Positions 35,794 to 43,917 of a stretch of DNA of 49,274 nucleotides are shown piece by piece. The notes beneath the pieces are model-generated. The model did no database searches and was not told the DNA's origin. It saw nothing but the letters and a program-made list of their open reading frames with translations. The first letter of the stretch is position 1, and each line of letters begins with the position of its first letter. Source of the DNA: an uncultured Alphaproteobacteria bacterium (lineage in GTDB: Bacteria; Pseudomonadota; Alphaproteobacteria; SP197); the NCBI GenBank assembly GCA_943787175.1, contig CALSLK010000027.1, positions 1 through 49,274 on the forward strand, given 5' to 3'. The translations under genes were made by a program, and so were the position numbers.

Positions 35794-37196
35794 CAGCCGA
35801 GCTTATCCGTGCTGACCCACGTCGAATCCCAGAACGTTTCGGGATTGTTTGTCATGACCTCGAACCCGCCAACACGTGGCGGCGAGAGTTCGCGTCCACC
35901 GACACGTTCTGCCAATTCCGCCTTTGCCGCGGCAATCGCGGTGTGGTCGGTGAGGAGATCCAGGGCTGTGAGCGCCAGGGCTTCGCCCGCAAAGAGTCCG
36001 CCCTTCATTTGTGATTCATGGCCAGAGTTTGCCGTGGCCGCCCAGTTATGGAGCAGCACGCCGGTGGGATAGGCCCAGTTGGCGCGGGCAAGCGGGATAT
36101 ACCAGCTGGCTTCGCCATCATCCTGGCCGTAGGGATCGACGCCTTCGGTATGAATGGCCGTGGTCATATCAAGATTGAAGGGTTGGCCGGGACGGCAATG
36201 TTCCGAAAGGTCCTGCATGAAAGTCAGGTCATCATCGTCCCAGGCGGGCGGGCCGGTGATCTCCATCGCGGCGTGCAAACGCTCGGCCATGGTGTCGTTG
36301 GGAAGGTAACCGCGCGAGGCAGAGATGAACTGTTCCTGGAAGTCAGTGCCGGTGTAACGCGCGGCATCCTGAGCGATCGGGAGGATGAGATTATAGACCT
36401 CTTCAGCACGCTCGAAATCAGCATTGCGCACGGTGATCCAGAGGCGCACTTCATCAGGCGTGATCGACGGCATGAATCCGGCAAAACGCATGACATGGCC
36501 GATGATGGCATCGCTGAACTGGTGCGCGCGCAGACGCTCGACCGACTGGATCATCAGTTCTGCTGCGTCCAGCGCGTTCTGGGAACGGCGTGACCCGCCA
36601 TGGCTGGAGACACCACGGAAAACGAATTCGGACGAGACACAGGACAAGCACGGGCGTGATGGTGCGCCGTTCTGGTAGTCCCCATGGCTGGTCAGCAGGA
36701 CATCAATACCGTCGAACGCGCCATCCCGAAACATGGCGATCTTGCCCCACAGGATTTCTTCGGCCGGTGTTCCCAGCACAACGATGGTGCCCTTGATGCC
36801 GTGTGCTTCCATGGCATGGCGCGCTGTGATGGCAGCACCGGTATCGGCGCCTCCGATGAGGTTGTGACCACAGGCATGACCGGCATGTTTGCCATCCGGC
36901 GCGCGGTTGGGCTCCAACCGATTGCCTTGGCCCGGCAGTGCATCGTATTCGGCAAGGAACCCGATGGTTGGCCCCTCTCCGTTCGACCACACAGCGCGGA
37001 ATGCCGTGGGTAGGCCACAGACACCGCGTTCAACCGTGAAGCCATGTTTGTCGAGCCAGGACGACAGGGCCGCTTCGGCCTTGTACTCCATCATGGGGAG
37101 TTCGGGGTTGCTCCAGATGTAGTCGATCTTTTCACGCGTATCAGGCTCAAGCGCCTTCCAGATCTCGCGCGTTTCGGCAATCAAACGATCATCCAT
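35793..37196 (-). CDS. M20D-type amidohydrolase (AbgB-like)
   Basis: A 467-residue metal-dependent amidohydrolase resembling p-aminobenzoyl-glutamate hydrolase subunit B. Metal-site motifs are FLAEYDALPGQG, GHACGHNLIGGADTGAA, LGTPAEEILWGK and LTSHGD. A lid domain is present and the C-terminal part has NSGHESQMKGGLFAGEALALTALDLL. Family members cleave N-acyl amino-acid or aryl amides; here the substrate could be an amide produced by the nitrile hydratase, which is inference. It starts 3 bp after the SDR stop and touches the CobW start, so it sits inside a four-gene minus-strand operon. Confidence 0.86.
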   Translation of the reverse strand: MDDRLIAETREIWKALEPDTREKIDYIWSNPELPMMEYKAEAALSSWLDKHGFTVERGVCGLPTAFRAVWSNGEGPTIGFLAEYDALPGQGNRLEPNRAPDGKHAGHACGHNLIGGADTGAAITARHAMEAHGIKGTIVVLGTPAEEILWGKIAMFRDGAFDGIDVLLTSHGDYQNGAPSRPCLSCVSSEFVFRGVSSHGGSRRSQNALDAAELMIQSVERLRAHQFSDAIIGHVMRFAGFMPSITPDEVRLWITVRNADFERAEEVYNLILPIAQDAARYTGTDFQEQFISASRGYLPNDTMAERLHAAMEITGPPAWDDDDLTFMQDLSEHCRPGQPFNLDMTTAIHTEGVDPYGQDDGEASWYIPLARANWAYPTGVLLHNWAATANSGHESQMKGGLFAGEALALTALDLLTDHTAIAAAKAELAERVGGRELSPPRVGGFEVMTNNPETFWDSTWVSTDKLG

Positions 37197-37199
37197 GGA

Positions 37200-37961
37200 C
37201 TAACTCGCGGTGTAACCGCCATCGACGACCATATCGGCGCCGGTGACGAAGGTTGCTTCATCGCTGGCGAGATAGACCACCATGTGGGCGATATCGTCAG
37301 AGTCACCCATGCGTCCCATGGGGTGTTTGTCGGAGATACGTTGCGTCTCCTCGGCTCCTATCTCACTCGTGAAACGCCGAACCATGGGTGTGAGCATGTA
37401 ACCCGGACAAATCGCGTTGCAGCGGATGTTGTTCTTCTGCTCGCCGCAATGGACTGCGATGGATTTGGTCAGCAGCCGCACCGCCCCCTTGCTGGCGCAA
37501 TAGGCCAGCGCATAGGCCTCACCACGAATGGCAAGGACCGATGCCAGATTGATGATGGAACCGCCACCGGCGCGTTTCATGGGCTCGATCGCCGCCCGGC
37601 AGCCCAGATAGGTACCGTGCAGGTTGGCATCCATCACGGCATCCCAGATGGCGTCATCGCATTCACCGATGTTGTCGAATTCGACACCGATGCCTGCACT
37701 GTTCACCAGGATGTCGAGCTTGCCGTATCGGTCCAGCACGGCGCCCATGGCTGTGTCCCAGGCTTCGGGGCTGGCAACGTCGTGATGCAGGGCAAAGCCC
37801 CTGCCCCCCAGCATGGCTGCGGTTTCCTCGACGCCTTTCAGGTTGACGTCCGTGACGCAGACGAGTGCACCCTGCTCGACCATTCGGATGGCGCTTTGCC
37901 GACCAAAGCCTGACGCTGCACCGGTGACCAGGGCCACCTTGTTCTTCAGTCTTTCACTCAT
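37200..37961 (-). CDS. Short-chain dehydrogenase/reductase (SDR) 1
   Basis: A 253-residue classical SDR. The cofactor motif TGAASGFGRQSA (residues 14-25) is the TGxxxGxG loop, an acidic residue after the second strand (VTDVNL) suggests NAD(H), and NSAGIGVEF corresponds to NNAG. The catalytic Ser is in NLASVLA and the YxxxK pair is in YCASKGAVR. The C-terminal DMVVDGGYTAS is the standard end. It overlaps the preceding SDR gene by 4 bp and lies 3 bp from the M20 gene. The substrate is probably a small alcohol or ketone. Confidence 0.9.
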   Translation of the reverse strand: MSERLKNKVALVTGAASGFGRQSAIRMVEQGALVCVTDVNLKGVEETAAMLGGRGFALHHDVASPEAWDTAMGAVLDRYGKLDILVNSAGIGVEFDNIGECDDAIWDAVMDANLHGTYLGCRAAIEPMKRAGGGSIINLASVLAIRGEAYALAYCASKGAVRLLTKSIAVHCGEQKNNIRCNAICPGYMLTPMVRRFTSEIGAEETQRISDKHPMGRMGDSDDIAHMVVYLASDEATFVTGADMVVDGGYTAS

Positions 37962-38719
37962 GACGCCATCGCTCCCCCGTCGATCACCAGTTCCGCGCCG
38001 TTGATCAGATGCGATGGGTCACTGGCGATAAAGGCAATGAGTTCAGCCACATCCTCTGCCTGGGCATTCACGCCCTCTGGTGTGAAGGCGTCCCAGAGTT
38101 TGCGTTCGTTCTCAGGATCGTCTGCCTCGGCGATGTAGTTGTGGACCATGGGCGTCTGGATGACACCGGGATGGATGGAGTTGCAACGGATACCGAGCTG
38201 GTTTTCCGTACAGTAATGGGCAATCGACTTGGTCAGCAGGCGCACACCGCCCTTGCTGGCGTCGTAGGCGCAAAGTTCGGAATCACCTACCAGGCCGGAA
38301 ACCGACGACAGGTTGACGATCCCGCCACCGCCGTTTTCGCGCATATGCGCTACGGCCGCCCGGCAACCGCGCCAGGTCCCAGTGAGATTGACGTTGATGA
38401 CGTCATGCCACATGTCCAACGGCGTGCTTTCGATGGTACCGCGCCGCAGGATGCCGGCACAGTTCACAAGAACGTCCCAGCCGCCCAGGGCATCGAGCGT
38501 CGCCTTGATGGCGTTGTCCCAGGAAGCCTGGTCCGTGACCTGGAGTTCCGTGGCATGAGCGGCCTCACCGATTTCCGATGCAACGGACCGCGCGGCATCG
38601 ACATCCCGGTCGGCCAGCATGACCATTGCGCCATCGCTCGCCAGCAGGCGGGCCGTGGCAGCGCCGATCCCGGAGCCGCCTCCGGTTACCAGCGCCCGTT
38701 TTCCCTTACAGCGTCCCAT
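37958..38719 (-). CDS. Short-chain dehydrogenase/reductase (SDR) 2
   Basis: A 253-residue classical SDR, first gene of the minus-strand operon. The start at ATG 38719 follows a GGGGAA ribosome-binding site; longer upstream frames lack SDR similarity. Motifs are TGGGSGIGAAT, LADRD (NAD preference), NCAGILRRG, NLSSVSGLVGD, and YDASKGGVR as the YxxxK. The end ELVIDGGAMAS is standard. It is similar in length and layout to SDR 1, so the pair may be an old duplication. The promoter must lie in 38720-39163, shared with the divergent short-peptide gene B. Confidence 0.9.
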   Translation of the reverse strand: MGRCKGKRALVTGGGSGIGAATARLLASDGAMVMLADRDVDAARSVASEIGEAAHATELQVTDQASWDNAIKATLDALGGWDVLVNCAGILRRGTIESTPLDMWHDVINVNLTGTWRGCRAAVAHMRENGGGGIVNLSSVSGLVGDSELCAYDASKGGVRLLTKSIAHYCTENQLGIRCNSIHPGVIQTPMVHNYIAEADDPENERKLWDAFTPEGVNAQAEDVAELIAFIASDPSHLINGAELVIDGGAMAS

Positions 38720-39028
38720 CGATTCCCCTTTCCAATCGGTAGTCATTTCAGGCCAGATTGCCGCCCACCGCAATCGTTGTCGCGACTATCCAGGCGTCCA
38801 CACTTGTGCCGGATCGGCACGGCAGGATGGGTCGTTCCGAATTTCCCGGGTTCAACCCCATGCAAAGTAGAATTCAGCATCATGGCAGGCCTCTGCGAGG
38901 ACTACCCGATAATGTCGTATGCAGACCATCCAAAGCGTCGCACGCGACAACCATCCATGATGGTCCCCGGATATGGCGACATAGCAAGGTGTTTTTGGTA
39001 ATCGACCATAATCGATGCTCGATTGATC
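38720..39028. other. Divergent intergenic region between the SDR operon and peptide gene B
   Basis: I see no convincing gene here. It contains GTGCCG-GAT-CGGCAC, a short dyad near 38808-38822, and a 39-codon frame at 38881-39001 without a ribosome-binding site. Promoters for the minus-strand SDR operon and the plus-strand peptide genes are expected here. Confidence 0.5.
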
Positions 39029-39163
39029 TGGACACATTGGATAGAGCCATGCTCTTGTTTGGTCAGGCTGAAAAGAAATGCCTTAACCGTGTTCTGCGGT
39101 TGAGAGAATCTTTCTGGTTTCTGAATGATCGAAAGAAACCATCAACCTTTTGGAAAATATCCC
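39029..39163 (+). promoter_or_regulatory. Conserved upstream leader of short peptide gene B
   Basis: This aligns with 18902-19037 in front of peptide gene A with a single one-base gap; the two are 20 kb apart. The stem CTTAACCG / CGGTTGAG (39082-39089 and 39097-39104) is retained, with one loop base changed. Conservation reaches the ATG and continues into the coding sequence. The A-copy ribosome-binding site AGGAGA is TGGAAA here, so B may be translated less efficiently. Confidence 0.65.
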
Positions 39164-39469
39164 ATGCAAGCATCCTTCACCGACCTTGTCGGTACGACCG
39201 TCGCGTCCCCCCACTGCTTTGGCAGCGATGAGCTGGCGGACCTGACTCCAGCCCTGGTATCGGAAGCCGACTTCCCGACCCTGACTGCTGGTGGACCCCG
39301 GTTTTGCCCCTACATAACTGATACCCAGGATACCGTGCACGCGGCCAGCGAGGCGCGTGCTTCTGCCATGGCCATGGGCATCACCTGTGTGTCTGCGGCA
39401 CAGGCTGACCTGTCGCACCAGGCCAGTGAGACTGCCATTTCCCGGCCGGGAACCCTTTGTTGTTTGTAG
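39164..39469 (+). CDS. Short peptide B: RiPP-precursor-like, longest of the three paralogues
   Basis: A 101-residue peptide. Its first 10 residues are identical to peptide A (MQASFTDLVG). Residues 13-31 keep the family positions (V13, H17, C18, F19, G20, E23, L24, D26, L27, P29, L31). After residue 31 it is unlike the others: a Pro/Phe/Tyr/Cys-bearing middle (GGPRFCPYITD), an Ala/Met-rich stretch and the end PGTLCCL. Cysteines are at 18, 48, 75, 99 and 100. No signal peptide or membrane segment is seen. The start is supported by DNA conservation with copy A. Function unknown; the leader-plus-variable-tail form suggests a modified-peptide precursor. Confidence 0.7.
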   Translation: MQASFTDLVGTTVASPHCFGSDELADLTPALVSEADFPTLTAGGPRFCPYITDTQDTVHAASEARASAMAMGITCVSAAQADLSHQASETAISRPGTLCCL

Positions 39470-39540
39470 ACGCCTGAATGTTCAAAGCGTGCTGTGCCGT
39501 CAGAGAACCTTCACAGCGCGGCTGCTGAACGAATGAGATC

Positions 39541-39578
39541 AACACCCCTTCGATACCATGTGTCGGAGGGGTGTTTTT
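39541..39578 (+). terminator. Terminator after peptide gene B
   Basis: AACACCCCTTCGA (39541-39553) pairs with TCGGAGGGGTGTT (39563-39575) with one wobble, followed by TTT. It begins 72 nt after the stop, nearly the same spacing as in copy A, and is preceded by the shared GGCTGCTGAACGA. Confidence 0.87.
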
Positions 39579-39654
39579 CCTGGATGTGCTTCAGCCTTGA
39601 CGGCACAATGAGGCCTGACGAACCATCATCCAAAGTCATTGAGGAGAAATTCCC

Positions 39655-39846
39655 ATGCGGACATCCTTTAGCGATTTGGTTGGCTCCGCGGTTGAGCCAC
39701 CCCACAAACTTGGCGGCAACGAACTGACGGACCTGACACCAGACCTGGAAACCGCTGCTGCAGGCAACAATGTCATGGCCGCTGAAGCGACCAGGGCGGC
39801 CGCTACGGGTTATTCCTCCACACCCAATGACCACCACTGTTGTTGA
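39655..39846 (+). CDS. Short peptide C: RiPP-precursor-like, ends in HHCC
   Basis: A 63-residue paralogue 185 bp after peptide gene B. It shares S4, F5, D7-G10, V13, H17, G20, E23, L24, D26, L27, P29 and L31 with A and B, but has Lys-Leu instead of Cys-Phe at 18-19. The tail is Ala/Thr-rich and ends NDHHCC; the only cysteines are the final two. GAGGAGA, 7 bp before the ATG, is a strong ribosome-binding site. The long leader seen before A and B is missing; a TTGACG (39597-39602) just after the B terminator may be its -35 box. It could also be reached by read-through from B. Confidence 0.7.
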   Translation: MRTSFSDLVGSAVEPPHKLGGNELTDLTPDLETAAAGNNVMAAEATRAAATGYSSTPNDHHCC

Positions 39847-39899
39847 TTCGCCAGTCCCGAGCGATGCAGCGGCATCAAGAAGAACGATTGCATGAGTTC

Positions 39900-39940
39900 A
39901 ACACCCCTCCGGCCTAACGTGCCGGAAGGGTGTTTCTCTT
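39900..39940 (+). terminator. Terminator after peptide gene C
   Basis: AACACCCCTCCGGC (39900-39913) and GCCGGAAGGGTGTT (39921-39934) form a long stem with one mismatch, followed by TCTCTT. Same sequence family as the hairpins after peptide genes A and B; it starts 54 nt after the stop. Confidence 0.85.
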
Positions 39941-39993
39941 GTGGCCTCTTCGGCGCTGACGCTGTTGCGCGGTCAGCGAAATCGAAACCAACC

Positions 39994-40953
39994 TCATCCC
40001 AGCGGCGCTGAATCCGGACGGTCGGGGATCGACTTGCGGTCTGTCTTGAGCGTGCGCTCGCGCTGGAGAATGTAGATGCCGCTGGCGACCACAAGCATGG
40101 AGCCCGCGATGATCCACTGATCCGGGAAGGTGCCGTAGATCAGGAAGCCGGTGAGCACGGCCCAGACCATGCTGGTGTACTTGAAGGGCGCGACAAGGCC
40201 GATTTCCGAGCGGCGCACGGCTTCGATCATGAGATATTGCGCACCGGCCAACAGGGTGCCCGCACCTGCAAGCATTCCGATGTGTTCGAGCGGCATGGCG
40301 TGCCAGGCAACCGTCGACCAACCAAACACCGGATCAGCCAGACAGGAGGCCAGGCCGGCAAGCATCACGGCTGTGGTGGTGAAAAGCAGGATGGAGGATG
40401 AGGAATCCGAAACGCTGAGCTTGCGCGTGAGGATATCGCGCAGGGCACCGGTCAGCGCGGCACCCAGGGGCAGCAATGCGGCCCAGGCCAGCCCCTCACC
40501 CGTCGGGCGGATGATGACGACAACGCCCATCATGCCGACGCAGACGGCAGACCAGCGCCGCCAACCGACCTTTTCACCCAGCATGGGCACGGCAAGGGCT
40601 GTGGCAAGGAATGGGCTGGCAAAGGAGATCGCCAGGGCATCGGCAAGCGGCATGAAGCTGATGCCGGTCACGAACAGGAACATGCCGCAGACCACGATAC
40701 CGGCGCGCACCATCTGGCCACGCAGATTGCGCACGCGAAGGTTCCCCAGTCCGCCCTCGTGCAGGGCAAGCCCGATGATGGGCAGGAAGACAAAGAGGCT
40801 CCGCACAAACATGATCTGGCCGACGGGGTAACTATCGGTCAGCCATTTCAGGATGGCATCGTTGAGCGTGACCAGAAAGCAACCCACCACCATGCAGGCG
40901 ATGCCGCTGGTTCCGTGACGCGCAGTGGTGCTGGTGGCGGCGTTCTGGGTCAA
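39994..40953 (-). CDS. EamA/DMT-superfamily transporter
   Basis: A protein of about 319 residues with ten predicted membrane helices in two EamA repeats. Typical features are LNDAILKWLT and MFVRSLFVFLP in helix 1-2, GISFMPLADALAISFASPFLATALAVPMLGEKVGWRRW at the repeat end, and PFKYTSMVWAVLTGFLIYGTFPDQWIIAGSMLVVASGIYIL in repeat 2. Such drug/metabolite transporters move amino acids, nucleosides or other small molecules across the inner membrane. The start is uncertain: ATG 40893 would cut into the first helix, so the upstream TTG at 40953 is preferred. It is divergent from the acyl-CoA synthetase gene. Confidence 0.82.
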   Translation of the reverse strand: MTQNAATSTTARHGTSGIACMVVGCFLVTLNDAILKWLTDSYPVGQIMFVRSLFVFLPIIGLALHEGGLGNLRVRNLRGQMVRAGIVVCGMFLFVTGISFMPLADALAISFASPFLATALAVPMLGEKVGWRRWSAVCVGMMGVVVIIRPTGEGLAWAALLPLGAALTGALRDILTRKLSVSDSSSSILLFTTTAVMLAGLASCLADPVFGWSTVAWHAMPLEHIGMLAGAGTLLAGAQYLMIEAVRRSEIGLVAPFKYTSMVWAVLTGFLIYGTFPDQWIIAGSMLVVASGIYILQRERTLKTDRKSIPDRPDSAPLG

Positions 40954-41091
40954 AAGGTGGGTCCGGTGGTGGGTGGCGACAGGGTAGAACGCCTGGGCGG
41001 TGGGACCAAGAAGTGCCTGACGCCAAGCCGCGAACCATTGACAGACCAGCCGGTTTGACGCCACGAAGGCGCAGGGCAAAAGGAGTACGTT

Positions 41092-42774
41092 ATGGGTGAG
41101 ACAACCGGCAACCGGTTTGAGACGGATCTGGACCAGAGTGCGGCCAATCATGCTGCGCTGACGCCGATCGATTTTCTGCTGCGCTCCGCCCTTGCCCATC
41201 CCGGGCGCAAGGCCTGGATCTATGGTGATCGCAGCGTGACCTATGCGCAGATGCACGAGCGGTGCCGCAAGCTGGCCAGTGCTCTGCGCCGCCATGGCGT
41301 GGGGCAAGGCGACAGTGTCGCGATCATGGCCCAAAACGGCCCGGCGATCCTGGAGGCTCATTTTGGTGTGCCCATGGCCGGATGCGTTCTCAATGCGCTC
41401 AATTTCCGCCTGGATGCGCCGTCGATCGCGTTCATGCTGGAACATGCCGGTACGCGCGTTCTTTTTGCCGACCAGGAGTTCACCGACATCATCCGCGATG
41501 CGCTCAAGCGGCACGGCAGCCCTGTCCATGTCATTGCCATTGACGATCCCGACACCGATAACAGCGTTGATTTTGGTGACACGACCTATGAGGCGTTTCT
41601 GGAAACCGGCGATGCATCAGACGAGCCCGTGCTGCCCGCTGATGAATGGAACGCCATTGCGCTGAACTACACATCAGGCACCACGGGCAATCCCAAGGGT
41701 GTGGTTTATCACCACCGCGGGGCGCATCTGAACGCCATCGGCAACGGCATGATGCTGGGTTTTACCGGTGCCACCGTGAATCTGTGGACCCTGCCGATGT
41801 TTCATTGCAACGGCTGGTGCCATGCCTGGGGCGTGACCGCCTTTGCCGGAACCCATGTCCTGTTGCGCAGGGTCGATACGGCGGAAATCTTCCGCCTGAT
41901 TTCTGAGCACGACGTCACGCACATGGCAGGCGCGCCGATCGTACTGAACATGATCCTGAATGCACCCGACGATCACAAACGCACCTTCCCCCAGACCGTG
42001 ACCATCGCGACTGGCGGCGCTGCACCGCCCAGCGCGGTGATTGCAGGCATGGAGAACATGGGCTTCAAGGTTGTGCACCTCTATGGCCTGACCGAGACCT
42101 ATGGCCCCGCACTGATCTGTGCCGAACAGGAAGACTGGCCCGCCATGACGGTTGATGACCGGGCCACTGCCATGTCGCGCCAGGGACTGCGCCACCAGAT
42201 GGTAGCGGGGTACATGGTGGCTGATCCCGACACCATGGAGCCGGTACCCCATGACGGCGAGACCATCGGCGAGATCATGATGCGCGGCAACACGGTGATG
42301 AAGGGCTATCTTTCCAACCCCGAGCAGTCGGCCAAAGACCTTGCCGGTGGCTGGTTCCACAGCGGTGACCTGGGCGTGGTTTATCCCGATGGATATGTCC
42401 AGGTGAAGGACCGGTCCAAGGACATCATCATCTCAGGGGGCGAGAACATCAGCTCCATCGAAGTCGAGAATGCGCTGTTCAAACACCCCGCCGTCATGGA
42501 AGCCGCCGTGGTGGCGCGCAATGACGAGACATGGGGCGAGACACCGTGTGCTTTTGTCACGCTAAAACCCGGTAAGGAAACAACGGATCCCAACGAGATC
42601 ATCACGTTCTGCCGCGACACCATGGCGCGCTTCAAGGTGCCCAAAACCATCGTTTATGGCCCGTTGCCCAAGACTGCGACCGGCAAGATCCAGAAGTTCT
42701 CCCTACGCGAGCGTGCCAACGCCCTGGCCGACGACGAAGCAGCCTACGATTCAAATCATAAGGCGAACCACTAA
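41092..42774 (+). CDS. Acyl-CoA synthetase (medium-chain / DmdB-like AMP-forming ligase)
   Basis: A 560-residue ANL ligase. Motifs: ALNYTSGTTGNPKGVVYHHRGA (ATP loop, about residue 190), VHLYGLTETYGP (A5), GWFHSGDLGVVYPDGYVQVKDRSKDIIISGGENISSIEVE (A7-A8) and the catalytic Lys in KTATGKIQK. The N-terminal PIDFLLRSALAHPGRKAWIYG and the LPMFHCNGW segment are characteristic of the group that includes the 3-methylmercaptopropionyl-CoA ligase DmdB and medium-chain ligases. A DMSP role is not implied. It precedes the 3-hydroxyacyl-CoA dehydrogenase gene by 165 bp on the same strand. Confidence 0.88.
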   Translation: MGETTGNRFETDLDQSAANHAALTPIDFLLRSALAHPGRKAWIYGDRSVTYAQMHERCRKLASALRRHGVGQGDSVAIMAQNGPAILEAHFGVPMAGCVLNALNFRLDAPSIAFMLEHAGTRVLFADQEFTDIIRDALKRHGSPVHVIAIDDPDTDNSVDFGDTTYEAFLETGDASDEPVLPADEWNAIALNYTSGTTGNPKGVVYHHRGAHLNAIGNGMMLGFTGATVNLWTLPMFHCNGWCHAWGVTAFAGTHVLLRRVDTAEIFRLISEHDVTHMAGAPIVLNMILNAPDDHKRTFPQTVTIATGGAAPPSAVIAGMENMGFKVVHLYGLTETYGPALICAEQEDWPAMTVDDRATAMSRQGLRHQMVAGYMVADPDTMEPVPHDGETIGEIMMRGNTVMKGYLSNPEQSAKDLAGGWFHSGDLGVVYPDGYVQVKDRSKDIIISGGENISSIEVENALFKHPAVMEAAVVARNDETWGETPCAFVTLKPGKETTDPNEIITFCRDTMARFKVPKTIVYGPLPKTATGKIQKFSLRERANALADDEAAYDSNHKANH

Positions 42775-42939
42775 CTTGGCTCGCCCCATGTTCCCTCAAT
42801 CGCCGGGCGCTCGCTGCGCTCACTTGGGTTTCGGCCCTGGCCGGGCCGTCGCGCAGTCGCGCTCAAGCCAGCAAACCCATGACAACATGGGTCTGCTGCA
42901 ATCAGCACTCATTTCCCTCCAGCCAAAGGACTTCTGCCC

Positions 42940-43893
42940 ATGAACCGCCCCGACCCGAAGGACGTTCGCAACATTACCTGCATCGGCGGCGGCGTGATTG
43001 GCGCCGGTTGGGCCGCAGGGTTTCTGGCAAAAGGCTATGACGTGGTTGTTCAGGACATCAATCCTGATGCCGAAGGCCAGATGCGCCGCATCATTGATTC
43101 CGCCTGGCCCAGTCTGGAGGCCATGGGCCTTTCCGATGGTGCATCCAGGGACCGCGTGCGTTTCACGACCGACCTGGCTGACGCCGTTGGCGGCGCCGAC
43201 TTCGTGCAGGAGAGCGGGCCAGAACGCATGGACATCAAGCAGGACATGTATGCCGCCATGGATGCGGCCATGCCCAACGATGTCGTCATTGCCTCTTCGA
43301 CGTCTGGCCTGCTGATGTCCGATATCCAGTCCAAGTCAGGCAACCCCAGCCGCATGGTGCTGGGCCATCCTTTCAATCCGCCGTATCTGATGCCACTGGT
43401 CGAAGTGGTCGGCGGCAAGAAGACCGACCCGTCAGCCGTCGACTGGGCCTGCGACTTCTATCGCGTGGCCGGCAAACATGCGCTGAAGATGGATCGCGAG
43501 GTTCTGGGTCATATCGCCGACCGGCTGCAGCAGGCGATGTGGAATGAAATTGTCTACATGGTCGATGCCGATGAGGCGACGCCCGAGCAGATCGATGAAT
43601 CGATCATCTATGGCTTTGGCCCGCGCATGGCGATCATGGGTTACTGCCTGCTGTTCCACCTGGCCGGCGGTGAAGGGGGCATGCGCCACTTCATGAAACA
43701 TTTCGACCCCAGCGTGTCAGACGACTGGACCCGCCTGCCCTCGCCCCCGATCACCGACGAGTTGATCGAGAAGTTTGCAGCCGGCGCAGACCGCTTGCAG
43801 GGCGATCGCACAACCGAAGAGCTCAGCACCTTGCGCGACGAAGCGCTGGTGGGATTCCTGCAGCACTTCAACAAGGTGACGGCCAAGGGCTGA
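42940..43893 (+). CDS. 3-hydroxyacyl-CoA dehydrogenase-type NAD oxidoreductase (carnitine-dehydrogenase-like)
   Basis: A 317-residue member of the 3HCDH family. The Rossmann motif is CIGGGVIGAGWAAGFLAKGYDVVVQD (from residue 12). The middle has IASSTSGLLMSDIQ and LGHPFNPPYLMPLVEVVGG (catalytic His-Glu region). The C-terminal helical domain includes GFGPRMAIMGYCLLFHLAGGEGGMRHFM. Length and the GFGPR..M segment resemble L-carnitine 3-dehydrogenases, which use free carnitine; fatty-acid beta-oxidation is the other option. It probably forms a catabolic unit with the flanking CoA ligase. Confidence 0.83.
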   Translation: MNRPDPKDVRNITCIGGGVIGAGWAAGFLAKGYDVVVQDINPDAEGQMRRIIDSAWPSLEAMGLSDGASRDRVRFTTDLADAVGGADFVQESGPERMDIKQDMYAAMDAAMPNDVVIASSTSGLLMSDIQSKSGNPSRMVLGHPFNPPYLMPLVEVVGGKKTDPSAVDWACDFYRVAGKHALKMDREVLGHIADRLQQAMWNEIVYMVDADEATPEQIDESIIYGFGPRMAIMGYCLLFHLAGGEGGMRHFMKHFDPSVSDDWTRLPSPPITDELIEKFAAGADRLQGDRTTEELSTLRDEALVGFLQHFNKVTAKG

Positions 43894-43917
43894 CTTCGCC
43901 CGCCACACTGCATGTCT

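Noticed and set aside
38881..39001. 39-codon frame ending in ARCFW, just before the peptide-B leader
   Set aside because: It does not share the SF(T/S)DLVG family start, has no ribosome-binding site and no terminator of its own. A lone short frame is expected by chance.
42775..42939. Possible small gene between the CoA ligase and dehydrogenase genes
   Set aside because: Open frames here are short, without a ribosome-binding site or family similarity. The stretch GGGCGCTCGCTGCGCTC looks like a common GC-rich intergenic hairpin.
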